64,000 bases of DNA from Lepidonotus clava. Taxonomy: Eukaryota > Annelida > Polychaeta > Phyllodocida > Polynoidae. The notes under the pieces were generated by a model. That model saw only the letters and a list, made by a program, of their open reading frames with translations. It did no database searches and was not told where the DNA came from. Of this stretch, positions 11,931-22,765 are shown in pieces. The DNA is taken from the NCBI GenBank assembly GCA_936440205.1, contig OW387135.1, positions 29,056,792 to 29,120,791 on the forward strand. Reading direction: 5' to 3'. The first letter of the stretch is position 1. Each line of letters opens with the position of its first letter. Both the position numbers and the translations under genes were made by a program.

Positions 11931-12658
11931 CACTTGATTCCTTCGGCCTTCCCTTATATCATAAGACATGTTGGGCTGCAGCCTGAGCTGGAATCCTTTC
12001 CAGCCTTAAGGCCCTCTCAGAGCCATAAGGCTCCCTCTGCTTCCCAGAATGTTCTTTTCAAACTATTCTGATCACAGAGAGCATGGCTCAACTAAACCCA
12101 CAAAATCCAACGGCCGGGTATTGGATTTACTTAGCTTTACCATGGCCTGACTGTACATTGAGCCCTCTCTGATACCGATAGATTCACCGAAATCTACCAG
12201 TAGAGCAGAGACGACCGGCCAGTGACCCAGTCGATAGCGATTACCACTCCCAAGTCACCCTGGGTGGTCACCGACGGTCTGATCCAGGTGAATCTGCCAA
12301 CCCACACTGAACTTTGACCGTTTTCACTGGCCTTGCCTGTTCACTCCTGGGTGGAGCACAACACCGTTAGGAGCTAGGTGGGGTCTATCGGCCCCGTACC
12401 ACGTACATACCACTTACTGGAAGGTGCACTCCCAATATTGCTCCAATTTATTAGGAGTGCCCCTTGTGACCCAGCAGCCCGATATGTACGCCGACTAGAC
12501 GGTACCACAGTAGGATGTTAATTCATCCTTGGTTAGACACGGGGGCCTTCAGTGACTCTCCCCTGCACTATATCGCGAGATTAACGTGTCCCCGGACCCT
12601 CGCAGGCCCACTGCCGCCTGTTAGAGGCTACCCCTTGAGGAGCTCGTCCCTCTTGGTA
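11931..12658. mobile_element. 728-bp insertion of unknown type in LINE ORF2
   Basis: Comparison with copy B shows that LINE sequence is continuous from GGAGAT (ending 11930) to GCCGCTTG (starting 12659); everything between is extra, with no loss of LINE bases. No duplicated target bases and no terminal inverted repeats are evident. Near its right end GGCTACC (about 12625) pairs with GGTAGCC across the border, with CCTTGAGG and CCCTC inside, giving a hairpin. It has no frame above about 60 codons. A hairpin near one end and no target duplication recall Helitron-type elements, but the expected TC start and CTRR end were not found. Confidence 0.7.
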
Positions 12659-15600
12659 GCCGCTTGTGACTGTCATCCGTCTTCTTACACTTCAATATGA
12701 TGTGCTCCACCGTTAGTTTGGTGTTACACTGTTGACAAATAGGAGCAACTTCACCTTTCAACAGGTGTTCATGTGTCAGCCTGGTGTGGCCTATCCGAAG
12801 ACGGGCCAGTTTCACCTGTTCTGACCTTGTAAGGCACTCTCTTTTGCTTTTGTCACTTTTCTCTTCTAATTTGGGTTGGACAGAGTGTAGAAGATTGTTC
12901 TCCTGTTTGTTCCAGTCGCTTTGCCACTTAGACCGCAAATGTGTTTTGCTTAGTGGCAGTAAGTCTGTGTGTGGGATTCTAGCAACCTCAGGATCTAGGG
13001 CCAAGGCCCCCTTGGCTGCTTGGTCTGCCTTTTCATTACCAGAGATTCCAATGTGGCTAGGTAGCCAGCAGAAAATCACTTCTTTGCCAACCGATTTCAG
13101 GTTGGTGTGACTTTGCTGGATATCTCTGATTATGGGATTGTTAGGCTGATGTTGTAGGATAGTTTGTAAACAGGACTTTGAGTCTGAGAAGATGATAAAC
13201 TTTCTGTGTCCTGATACTTTGATCCAGTCTAGTGCACGCGCCAGAGCACGTGCTTCAGCAGTAAAAATGCTGGCTTGGCCGTGAAGGGCACCCGTCAGGT
13301 CCCCATACTCTGTATGTACTGCATAACCCACTCTATTTCCTTCCTTGGAGCCATCAGTGAAGATGGGGAAATGATCACTGTATTGGTCTTTCAGGGCTCC
13401 ATATTCGTTCCTGAAAGCAGAGGGGTTGGTTTCGTTCTTCTTGTTATTGCATAGTTCCAGGATGACCACAGGTTTACTCTGGGACCATGGTGGGTTCTTG
13501 GGTGGTCTTATTTCTCTGATGATGTTCAAAGGTATCTCTGCTTCTCTGATCACAGATTTAGCAGAGGTAGAGAATGGTTTGGCCACCCTTGGATTTACCC
13601 GGAACAACTCGCTGTTATGTGTGCGGAATATGGTATCATGTGTTGGGTTTCTCTTGTCAGCTTTGACCTTTATTGCATATTGTAAGGACAATTTTTCCCT
13701 CCTTAAATGTAAGGGTGGAACATTGCCCTCCACGTGTAGGCTTTTGGCTGGTGATGTTCTGAAAGCGCCAAGACATATTCGTAGGTCCTGGTTTTGGATG
13801 GGGTTTAGTCTGTCCAAGTAGGATTTCCCTGCTGACTGGTATATCAAAGAACCATAATCCAGCCTTGACTGGATGTATGCTTTGTACAGGGTCAGCAGGA
13901 TCTCTCGGTCAGCATCCCATTCTGTGTTGGACAGTACTTTCAGGAGATTCATGGCCTTTAGGCATTTTCTCCTCAAATATTCAATGTGAGGTTTGAAGGA
14001 TAGGATCTTGTCATAGATCATTCCCAAGAACTTCACCTCCTCCCCTACAGGCAGTTCAGTGTCCTTGAGACGGAGTGCCGGATTTTCCACACACCCCCTT
14101 CTTCGACAGAAGTGAACGCATGTAGTTTTGTTGGTGGAAAACTTGAAACCATTTTCAGTACTCCATCTGTCAAGGAGATTCACTGCCTGTTGTAGTTTCC
14201 TTTCTATAGTTGTCATTTGTCTCGATCGGTAGCATATGACAAAGTCATCCACATAGAGACAGCAGTTAAGGTCTTTCTGCAGGGACTTTGTAATGCTGTT
14301 AATTTGTACACCAAACAATGTCACAGAGAGGACACAGCCTTGGGGTACACCCATTTCCTGGTCGACTCTCCGCGACAGTTTAGTACCAAGACGTACACTA
14401 AATGTTCGGTTGGCAAGGAAATTGGAAACAAATGTGGGCAGTCTGCCACGCAGTCCCATTTCCTGCAGATTCTGTAAGATGCCATATTTCCATGTCGTGT
14501 CGTATGCCTTTTCGAGGTCAAAAAAGACAGCCACCACATGTTCTTTGTTGGCGAATCCTTCTCTTATGTAGCTCTCAAGCCTAACAAGGTGGTCAGTTGT
14601 GCTCCGCCCTTGGCGGAAACCTGACTGGTAGGTGTTTAGGAGATCATTAGATTCCAGATACCAAGTCAGCCTGTTGTTGACCATTCTTTCCATGGTTTTG
14701 GAAAGGCAGCTAGTCATAGCAATAGGTCTGTAGCTCTGGGGATCACTCTTGGTTTTCCCATTTTTCAGGATAGGGACCACAGTAGCTTCAGCCCAAGAGC
14801 TTGGATAATCTCCGTTTACCCATATGTTGTTGTACAACTCTAGTAGTAGTTTGAGTTGTTCTTCTGGCAGTTTTTTCAGCATGTCATAATGAACAGTGTC
14901 AGGTCCAGGAGAAGAAGACTTTGACTGATGGAGGGCGTGTTTCAGCTCCTCGAGGGAGAAGATGGTGTTGTATATCTCCCTGTTGGTGGATGTGAAGTCA
15001 AGTTCAGTGTCTTCCTTCTTCTTTTTGTGTCGGAGGAAAGTTTCGCTACAGTTCTCCTCAGAGGAGACTTTGGAGAAATATGTAGCTAAGGTGTTTGCTA
15101 TTTCCTCCTTGGTTTCTTTTGTTTCGTTTCCGACCTTCAACTGGTGGACTGTTGAGGTAGAGTGACCATTCATCTTCTTCACCACTTTCCATACTTTCCT
15201 CATTGGGGTAGATCTGGAAAGAGAGTTGATGAAGTTTCGGAAGGACTCTCGTTTAGCAGTCTTATATGTTAATTTTGTTTTAGCACGGGCTTGTAAATAC
15301 GCATGCATATTTTCAGCGCTGATGTTACTATTAAACTTTCTCAGTGCTCTCTTTCTCTCCTTTCTAGCCTTTTGGCATTCGTCATCATACCATGGCCGAG
15401 ACTTTTTTGGAGGATGTTTTGATGTTTTTGGTATAGACAGCGCACTTACTTCTAGCAATGTATCTGTGAAGTATTGCACTGGATCTTCTTTCTCGCATGC
15501 CAGTTCCCAGGGTAGGAAGGACACTTTACAGAGGTTTTGATAGCAATCCCAATCTGCTTTATGTGTCTTCCACACTGGGATCCTGTCTCTATTTTCATTT

Positions 15601-16259
15601 TTCTTGGATGTCTGCAGGAGGATGGGAAAGTGGTCGCTTCCACATAAGTCCTCATGTACTGTCCATTGAAACTCTGCAAAGATGGAATGGTGACAAAGTG
15701 TTAAATCAATGGACGAGTAAGTTCCACTTCCAGGATGGTGGTATGTTGGAACTTTGGTATTGAACAAGCAGAGGGATTTTCGATCTATGATTCTTTCAAT
15801 TGCTCTGCCTCTCACGTCTATTTTGTGGGACCCCCATATCTGGTTATGGGCATTGAGGTCACCCATGATTAGAAACGGAGGAGGCAGCTGAGAGATCAGT
15901 GTTGCAAGATCATTATATGTGACTTTCTGTCTTGGTGGTATGTAGACAGAGCACAGTGTAAGTGGTTTGTTTATTGTTATTCGAACAGCCACTGCCTGGA
16001 GGGTTGTGTCCAAGGAAACCTCTTGTTGAGGGAAGTTTCTTTCGGCCATTATGGCTACTCCTCCGGCAGGGACATGTTCATCGGGAATTTTTGAGTAATG
16101 ATGGTATTGTTTCATTTTTAAGTGGTCATGGTTTGTTATTTTTATTTCTTGCAAGCATAGGGCTACAGGTCGGACTTCGGTACAGAGGAGCTCCAAATCT
16201 TCCCTGTTGGCCCTGATGCCTCTGCAATTCCACTGTATGATTGTTTGAGTGTTACTCAT
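12659..16259 (-). CDS. LINE ORF2: endonuclease, reverse transcriptase, RNase H
   Basis: About 1200 codons of uninterrupted LINE frame, then a dozen foreign codons to a stop at 12621 because of the inserted segment. The APE-like endonuclease fills residues 1-220, with WNCRGI (N11), LQEIK (E38), GDLNAH (D133) and SDHF (D209, H210). The reverse transcriptase lies at about 440-720, with YRPIAMTS, FFDLEKAYD, MGVPQGCVLS near 636 and YVDD near 670. RNase H is at about 960-1080 (FTDGSKEG, FSDSKS, SGNEKAD). A CQQC-type cysteine block lies near 1171. The enzyme would nick target DNA and copy the LINE RNA there. The start ATG overlaps the ORF1 stop (ATGA). All catalytic blocks look normal, so damage is limited to the 3' insertion. 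Confidence 0.92.
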
Positions 16260-17901
16260 TTTTTCTTTGTCTGTTTTTGTAGCACTGTCATCCCCTTAGA
16301 GTCTGCTAGTACGCCAAATCGATTTTGTATACTTATCGGGGATAGGTGTTCCCTTCTGATGGTGATTGCTTTTGTTTTTGGAGGTGTTTGTTTTGGAGGT
16401 GATGCGGCCTTCACAGCATAGCTGGAAGCTCTCACGGGTTGGGTTGGATCCCCTTCCTGTGGGCCATCTACAGCACGGCTGGAATTGGTCACAGGTTGGG
16501 TTGGGTCCCCTTCCTGTGAGCTGTCTACATCACATTCAGACCCTAGGGATGATGCGGGTCTTTCGCTTCCACCTGGTCTTTTTGGTGGGGATTTACTACT
16601 AGCGAGTACTGGTATCCTAGAGGATCCAGACTCAGCTGGAGGCCCAGATGGTTTTGGGCCTTTGGAGGGCTGGGTGGTCTTGCCCTCAGTATTTGTCCCT
16701 GAGACTTGGGACTGACCTCTTTTAGGGAGCGAGGTGGTATTGCTCCCTCTGTCGGTCCCATGTGTGGGCCGAACTTTACTTTGTTTTTGCTGTGCATTCA
16801 CAGACTGATGGTGAGGAGCCTTTTGATATTGCTGTGGCTTAACAGCACGGTCAGGCCAGTCAGGTGTTTGGCAACCTGCATCTTTCTTTGACCTGACCAC
16901 TGAAGCGAAGCTTCTTGTGAGCACTGGAGCACGGGATGCTCTCACGATCCTTCGGGCTTCAGAGAAAGAGATCTTCCTTTTGACACGGACAGATTGAACC
17001 TCTTTCTCTTCGATGAAATGCGGGCATTTCCTGGAGTATGCCGGGTGTTCCCCTTTGCAATTAATGCATTGGGTTTACCCTTGCACTCTTGAGTTGAGTG
17101 GTCGACTTCTTTGTTTCCACATCGACCACACGCTGCTTGGCCATTACATTTGTTTGTAATGTGGCCATATTTTTGGCATTTATAGCAGCGCATGGGATTA
17201 GGCGTATATTCTTCCACTGGCAATCTGGTGTACGCACATTTGACAAATTCCGGAGGAGTTGGTGTGTCAAATGATAGGACATAGATGCCAGTTGACTTGC
17301 TTTTAATTTGGTGGACACCTGTTACACCCTCGTGAGAGAGCTGTTCAGCAATCTCTTCTACGGGGGTGCCCAGGAGGTCCCTCCATTTGATGACCCCTTT
17401 AGATGTGTTCAGGGATCTATGGGGGGAAACCTCAACAGGCGTCTCACCAACATTTTCCATTTGGAGCAAGTTAATGGCTTGCTGCCTTCTTTCGACCTCA
17501 ACCAAGAGCGTTCCAGCCCTGGTCTTCTTAATACTTTTCACTGAGCCCGCTACACTGCCAATGGCTTTGCCAATGACAAATGGCGAGACGGTGGCCATGG
17601 TCTTACCGGTCTGGCAAGATTCCACGACAAGGAATCTTGGCCAGCCATCTCCGCCACAGCCCTTGGCAGTGTTAGCCCTTTTTGGGACGGGAGCACTTGT
17701 TCCCGTGCTCTCACGGCCTCTTTTACCAGTTCTTGACTGGTCTTTTTCTTTTTTACTTTGGTCATTGTTAACCATTTTTTTGTTTCTTCCAGTAGCAGAT
17801 AAGCCGTCATCCTCAGCCTGGTTGCCTACCGAGGGACGTTGCAGTTTATTTTGGGTCGGGCCTGCATCCGACATTGGGGTACCATTTTTTGTATTCATCA
17901 T
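16256..17901 (-). pseudogene. LINE ORF1 (gag-like, CCHC zinc knuckles), frameshifted
   Basis: ORF1 starts at 17901 and would end at 16256. Zinc knuckles CYKCQKYGHITNKC and CGRCGNKEVDHSTQEC are read in the first frame; just after them, around 17070, a one-base shift moves the expected CINCKGEHPAYSRKCP block and the ISFSEARRIV block into another frame. As a result the open reading splits into 17901-16942 and 16945-16256. The second part is Pro/Ser/Gln-rich with repeated EGDPTQPV segments. ORF1 proteins of I-group LINEs bind the element's RNA. This copy could not make a normal one. Confidence 0.85.
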
Positions 17902-17919
17902 ATGGGTTTTCCCCCTTTT

Positions 17920-18290
17920 CGTCGACTCTTACGAACAGCAGGGGATACTGAGGACCTGGATTCTTCCCAGGAAGTTCCCAGAGGAACTCCAACCCCGGGT
18001 CCTCACGGGGGTAATTTTTCGTGGTTCTTACTTTATACCGAGTGCCAGGCAAGCAGTGACCACTCCCATTGTTAAAGTCTTTGGTGTGACTCGGCCAGGG
18101 ATAAATCCCAAGACCTCCCAGACCCAGGGCGGGCACTCCACCAAACTGCTATTGAGTCTGGTCTCCCATTTGTCGCCTTCTACGAACAGCAAGGGACTGC
18201 TGGGGACCTATTCTTCCCAGGAGGCTCCCGAAGGAACCCCCACCCCGGATCCCCACGGGATGACGGGCTAGGCAAAGCAATCACCTGAAG
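17920..18290 (-). repeat. Tandem-type repeats in LINE 5' UTR
   Basis: Two blocks of roughly 95 bp are similar: one around 17927-18012, one around 18178-18260, both with TACGAACAGCA, TTCTTCCCAGGA and a CCCCGG...CACGGG end, spaced about 250 bp. Both are followed by a GGCAAGCAGTGACC-like stretch, so the unit may be the full 250 bp. Repeated 5' UTR units often carry the internal promoter in LINEs; here that is inference. Confidence 0.6.
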
Positions 18291-18600
18291 TAATGGTGAC
18301 CGTACTGGAGCAGAGTTGCGGGCCGACTGCTAGATCGGCGCGGATCCTACGAAATTATAACAGATCCGCCTGCTCGTGTCGCCTCCATATTTGGAGTCGT
18401 ATTTTGTTTCAGGTGGGGAACGCTTGTGTCCAGTCCCAGGAGATGACGCCAACCACTGGCATCTCCCCCGGTTTGCGCACCCCCCCCTGCCACGCCCCTG
18501 GGCGTGGCAAGGTGGCCTTGAGGCAGGCCACCTGTTCCATTAGCGTTGCTGCTAACGGTGCCGCTCCGCCAAGCTTTTATTTTCACAGGGCGGCATGGTT

Positions 18601-19517
18601 TCCTGCATTAATCATCCATGTCGTCGCTTTCCTCGTCGTTGAACAGAGCGGCGTAGTTAGGCCGACGGTTCCGACGCAGGTTTTAGCCACCTTTCGTCGG
18701 GACATGGCCCTCATCTGTTTTTCCCGGGCTCAGCACCGATGTATCCAAGATCGGTGCATCACCGCATGGCAGTTTTACATACATGTACAGTTTTTGATTT
18801 ATACGATTTGGAACACAAGTCAACAAAACTCAACATTTATACAGTATAAAGTTGTCTTAACCTTCTAAGAGTAACAAATACACAACAAATCCAATTTCAG
18901 AACGAGTTAACACAATAAAAGTCAATACAGAGAATTCGGACATTTTGAATGACCGAACTACGGAGGACAAAATCCGATGAATTTCGAACCATTCTTAACT
19001 AACACAGCATTATTTACAATGATTACAAGGTCCATGCATATGACCTGGCAACATTAAGCAGTTTGATCCAGAAAATATTACCATCCACGTCGCGCGCCCA
19101 CCAGTCATGCTTAGTACACGTGTACTTAGTGGGACGCTTGACTGGAGTTCCCCTCCAGGGTTTGACCTCGATTTGATTCCTCCAGGCGAGAAGCGCCCGG
19201 ATGGCAAATTTCCGCTTCGAACAAATTTGGCGAGTTTGCAGGCCCGACCTGACATTTTGGGCCGAGATAAATTAATTTTATCGCCTGATTATGTTAGTTG
19301 GGGACCTAAGCCTTAATCTAGCACGAAGTTTTAGAAGAATTAAATGATGATTTGATCATGTTAGCCGATATCAAAATTTGGATCTTTTGGATCAAAAAGG
19401 GGTTTCCCAAATTAGCCTCGTTTTGACGTCATTTTAATCAGTGCCGACGGTCATTCTGTAGCATACAGACGTGTTTTTCCAGTTTCCAGTTTTATTTCTT
19501 ATATCTACGGCTCGAGG
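18601..19517. other. Unassigned sequence right of LINE copy C
   Basis: No frame of note. A perfect palindrome GTACACGTGTAC lies near 19114. The composition turns GC-rich around 19080-19260, and the left arm of a 13-bp inverted repeat is at 19440-19452, shortly before a lone open frame. The left edge may still contain the LINE 5' end. Confidence 0.4.
19440..19452. repeat. Inverted repeat, left arm, before the 213-residue frame
   Basis: AGTGCCGACGGTC here is the exact reverse complement of GACCGTCGGCACT at 20159-20171. The two arms enclose the open frame 19518-20159 with 65 bases of leader, and the right arm starts on the last base of the stop codon. Confidence 0.85.
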
Positions 19518-20159
19518 ATGGTCCGCATCGCCATTTTTTGTTCTAACCGCGAAGGAGGAATTGAAGCCTACCCCGACATCATCCTCGCCGGATCGGACAA
19601 GTCATTGATTGTGTTTTCTTGCGTGGACGCTACCACCGCGGAGCTGGCGGGGTACGCGTTTGCGCACCACGTCATGTACCCTGAAGATGTGCTGGTGGTA
19701 ATGTGCAATCTCTTAGATGTCCTAACCTGGGACCAAGACCTGGAGCTTTATATCCCTTTATTTATTAATGTGGACGCCGCCTCTAAGTTTTACGCCGAGC
19801 TGTTGAACCGGGCCTATCTGAACATCAACTCACATCCCGCACCGGCTACTTTACTTTTCACAACCCCTTCGGGCTTCGACGCGCGTCGGTGGCCCTTAAC
19901 GGACAGTGACGGCTACCTCCAGAAATGGGTTAACCGGGTGGTACCCAGGATCAGCAGGGAAGTCCGCCGAGCCAATGACTGGTTTGGGGCCCCGACGGCG
20001 GACACCGGGCGTGTCTTGCACGTCGTAAAGGTGGTCGTGGACGGGAGCATGACTATAAATGACTTCAGGGAATTGGTCGATGGCTATATGCCCTCCGACC
20101 GGTTGGTTCGGCGGTGGGCCCGGACCCTAGGACGCCTGGTCGCCCGGTTGCCGATGTAG
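19518..20159 (+). CDS. Unrecognised 213-residue protein, possibly SGNH-hydrolase-like
   Basis: An intronless ATG-to-TAG frame of 213 codons, much richer in GC than its flanks. It has an alternating hydrophobic pattern of an alpha/beta protein: strands at about residues 1-9 (VRIAIFCS), 28-36 (LIVFSC), 55-64 (DVLVVMCNLL) and 110-118 (PATLLFTTPS), then helices (NRVVPRISREVRRAN, DRLVRRWARTLGRLVARL). MCNLLD and VDGYMPSD sit where SGNH esterases have GxND and DGxH, but the catalytic residues are absent and no GDS block is seen. SGNH-type frames are carried by some DIRS/Ngaro retroelements and by some LINE ORF1s, so this may be a retroelement accessory gene; no partner enzyme lies beside it. No signal peptide or membrane segment. 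The family resemblance is weak and inferred by eye. Confidence 0.5.
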   Translation: MVRIAIFCSNREGGIEAYPDIILAGSDKSLIVFSCVDATTAELAGYAFAHHVMYPEDVLVVMCNLLDVLTWDQDLELYIPLFINVDAASKFYAELLNRAYLNINSHPAPATLLFTTPSGFDARRWPLTDSDGYLQKWVNRVVPRISREVRRANDWFGAPTADTGRVLHVVKVVVDGSMTINDFRELVDGYMPSDRLVRRWARTLGRLVARLPM

Positions 20160-20171
20160 ACCGTCGGCACT
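20159..20171. repeat. Inverted repeat, right arm, at the stop codon
   Basis: GACCGTCGGCACT, the exact reverse complement of 19440-19452. It begins on the final G of the TAG stop and is followed by a T-rich run. Confidence 0.85.
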
Positions 20172-22765
20172 CATTTTTTTGTTTGTACATACTGATTTCT
20201 TAAAGTGATTTTACCTAGTGATTTTCTAATCCAATTCCCGACCAATACCCAGGACACTACAGACTTATTTATCCAAGAGGCTTCGGCCAGTTTGTTTGCA
20301 CGGGAGACGCCAGACCTTGGACCACAGACTGTTCATTTTGGATCGTGGGTGTTTTTCTTCGCCGTTGCCGGGTGCCGTCCCCCTCGTCTCCTTGCCTGTC
20401 GCCGGGTGCCGTCCCCCTCGTCGAGTTGGTCCAAGCCCCGACCGCTCCGAGACCGGGTAAGTTCAGTCTTCCTTCTTCTACTGTTATTTGCATGTTAGGC
20501 AGGCTACTAACTCGTAGGGTTTTAAGGAGATTGTTGGCCAGAATTCTTCTTAGTGGTTTTCGGCTCGCCTTCACGTGGTTGTATTCCGGAAGCTGATGTC
20601 ACTCCCGGAACTAGAGATTGTATTTCACTGGTAATTTTTGTAACGGGTAGCGTGGGCGGCCACCTGGTGTTTACTTTTGGATCCAAGATGGTGGACGCGG
20701 GCCGAAAACTAGGACCTTGTGTACTAAACTTATTATCTTTTCCAGGTCCTGTGGTTATTGATGATAATATGAACGGCATAAGGTGGTAGTGTTGGGCACT
20801 GAGAGACGTCAGGCTATATGATTTTAGTGGGAGGAATTGTTTAGGCGAACATGATCAAGCATTTTATCTCGCGCGTGGTTGGGCGATAATAGAGGGTTTT
20901 TCTGACTAGTGGTTTGTTGACATTACCGATTCAAGCAGGCTCTTAATGTGTGGGTAGATTGTGCCGCGTTGGCCTTAGAGTGTTATTTTTATTACTATTA
21001 ACTACTAGTTGACTGACACTGCACCAATGGGGTTGTGTGGATGACCAGGGATTCCGGTCTGGACTGTACAGCACTAGATTTGCCGTAACAGAATTCTTTG
21101 TTTTGACGTTCCCCGTACAAGACAGTAGTGTACATGTCTACATTGGAGACAATTCACATGGCGGCGCCATAAGGTGTAGGCGCTTCATGGGGTTTCACCC
21201 TGGTAAGTTTGAGTAACTGCAGGTGACCAAGTACTTTGGTCCAGACTGCGCAGCTTTAGATTGGCTGTGGCAGAATTCTTTGATGAGTTGTTACCTTTAT
21301 AAGGCAATGGAAACCTTGAAGGCGACGCCACAAGGTGTGAGCGCTTCATGGGGATCCCTCCAGGTGAAGTTATTTAGTCTCCTGTGAGGACCCCGTGGTA
21401 AGTTCTGGGTCTGTAGCAAAGGCTACAGACTCCAGTTAGGATCTAGTTTCACACAATGGACTGATGCGTCTCAGAAGACTTCGTCAGTGCCATGGTGTTA
21501 GAATAAGTTTGATAGTTAGTATTATTGTGCAGTGTCGTCCAGATGGGGAGATAAGAATGATGATAGGAGCTGGGTCTATTGTGGTTTAATTAGGAGACTA
21601 CTTTGGTTTTCTAAGAGCCAATACCTGAACGGTATATCCCATTGTCATTCTGACTACCTCATATTTATGTCCATTGTGTTAGAATAATTTACCAACACAC
21701 TTCAATGGTTAATATTAAGATAAAACCCCTTCCCTCCTTTTGTTAGTTACGGGTGGTAGCTCGGCGTCCAACCCCTATATTCAATCTGGGTTTGAATACC
21801 GAGTTCCACTGTTATACTGGATAGTTGGCGCCCTTCTATCGCAACAGGCAGGTGCGCCCCTAACACCAAACAGTTCCATAAATAGATATTATACATATTT
21901 TAACAGTAATAATTCACCGTCTTATTTTGTACAACACACTACATGGGGAAAACAGACATGGAAAATTGTGGGGTAGTTTTCATTCCGTAAAAGTATAAGT
22001 GTCATGAAAGACATTAAATATTAACTGTACAAAGGAGGTTGAGATTATTCGTTACTTGTTAGTTATCACCAGAGGATCGGGTCTCAGATTCAGGTCCATT
22101 TCTGATCTGACTACCCGTCCTCATTAGTTACACGTGGGTTGTCGGTACCCCCCATCCATAGAACCAGAATGGGCAGCACCGAGTTTCCCATTGTTATAAT
22201 CGGGAGCAGACTGCATATTTTTTTTTTAATATGCAGCCTACCCCCCCTTTAAATTATAGAGATGTGTAAATGCATCTCTTCAGATCACTCACTTCCAGAC
22301 AGCACCTAGTAAGTCGGGCCTTTACCGAAGTACAGTACAAGGTTAAACCCATCTTTTGTTCAGGTCTATGCCCGTTTTTCTTGTGGAGAGTCAAGACTAC
22401 TCCTGAAAAGACTCCGCCCCCAGCCTATCCTAACTATGCGCACGTGGGGCAGGAATATATATTAGTGTTATAGACAGCTTTAGTAATTTGATTCTTTCCT
22501 AATAGAATGGGTAGACTATTAGCTAAGGGTTTTTCAACTAAGTTTTTGCAGCCGTTCGTTAGGGAATTAGTAGTCCGTGTCCCCCCTCTTCAGCTCAACT
22601 GTTGAGCGGAGACCCGGTTACTTTTAGCGCCACGACGGCGGTCAAGACTAGTATTTCATTTGTTTTCATTTGTTGTTTTTTTTTTTTTTTTTTCTCTCGA
22701 CGGCGGTCAGCTCTGAAGCCGCACGTCTTCTTTATTAATTTTGATTATTTCTAATTTACCCGGGT
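20172..22765. other. Long non-coding stretch of unknown origin up to the gypsy LTR
   Basis: No frame above about 100 codons looks real. It contains a local duplication of GGGTGCCGTCCCCCTCGTC (about 20368 and 20404), a diverged tandem duplication at 21053-21412, YY1-like CCAAGATGG near 20683, and CGACGGCGGTCA twice (about 22632 and 22698) on either side of a T tract. It could be the untranslated part of the element that carries the 213-residue frame. Confidence 0.4.
21053..21412. repeat. Diverged tandem duplication, about 180-bp unit
   Basis: Unit 1 (about 21053-21232) and unit 2 (about 21235-21412) share in the same order a GGTCTGGACTGTACAGC/GGTCCAGACTGCGCAGC start, CAGAATTCTTTG, a GGCG(G/A)CGCCA block and AAGGTGT(A)GGCGCTTCATGGGG. 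The copies are well diverged, so the duplication is old. Confidence 0.7.

Larger units (their letters stand above)
11545..18600 (-). mobile_element. I-group (I/Nimb-type) LINE, near full-length copy C
   Basis: The longest copy of the LINE reads on the minus strand in this order: 5' UTR with repeats (about 18600-17902), ORF1 (17901-16256), ORF2 (16259-12659, last part 11930-11830) and 3' UTR to 11545, ending in CCCCAACAAACAAA. Having a zinc-knuckle ORF1, an APE-type endonuclease, a reverse transcriptase and an RNase H together is typical of the I group of LINEs. A 728-bp foreign segment (11931-12658) interrupts the 3' end of ORF2, and ORF1 has a frameshift. The exact 5' end and target duplication were not found, so the right border is approximate. 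Confidence 0.85.

Noticed and set aside
11931-12658. Helitron as the identity of the LINE-interrupting segment
   Set aside because: A hairpin near one end and absence of target duplication fit, but TC and CTRR termini were not found on either strand.
17366-18271. 301-codon plus-strand frame
   Set aside because: Lies antisense to LINE ORF1 and its 5' UTR; no recognised domain.
20368-20422. CRISPR-like or regulatory array from the twice-repeated GGGTGCCGTCCCCCTCGTC
   Set aside because: Only two copies, in a eukaryotic context; a simple local duplication.
21452-21482. Functional hammerhead ribozyme
   Set aside because: The conserved core (CUGAUGA and GAAA) is not matched.
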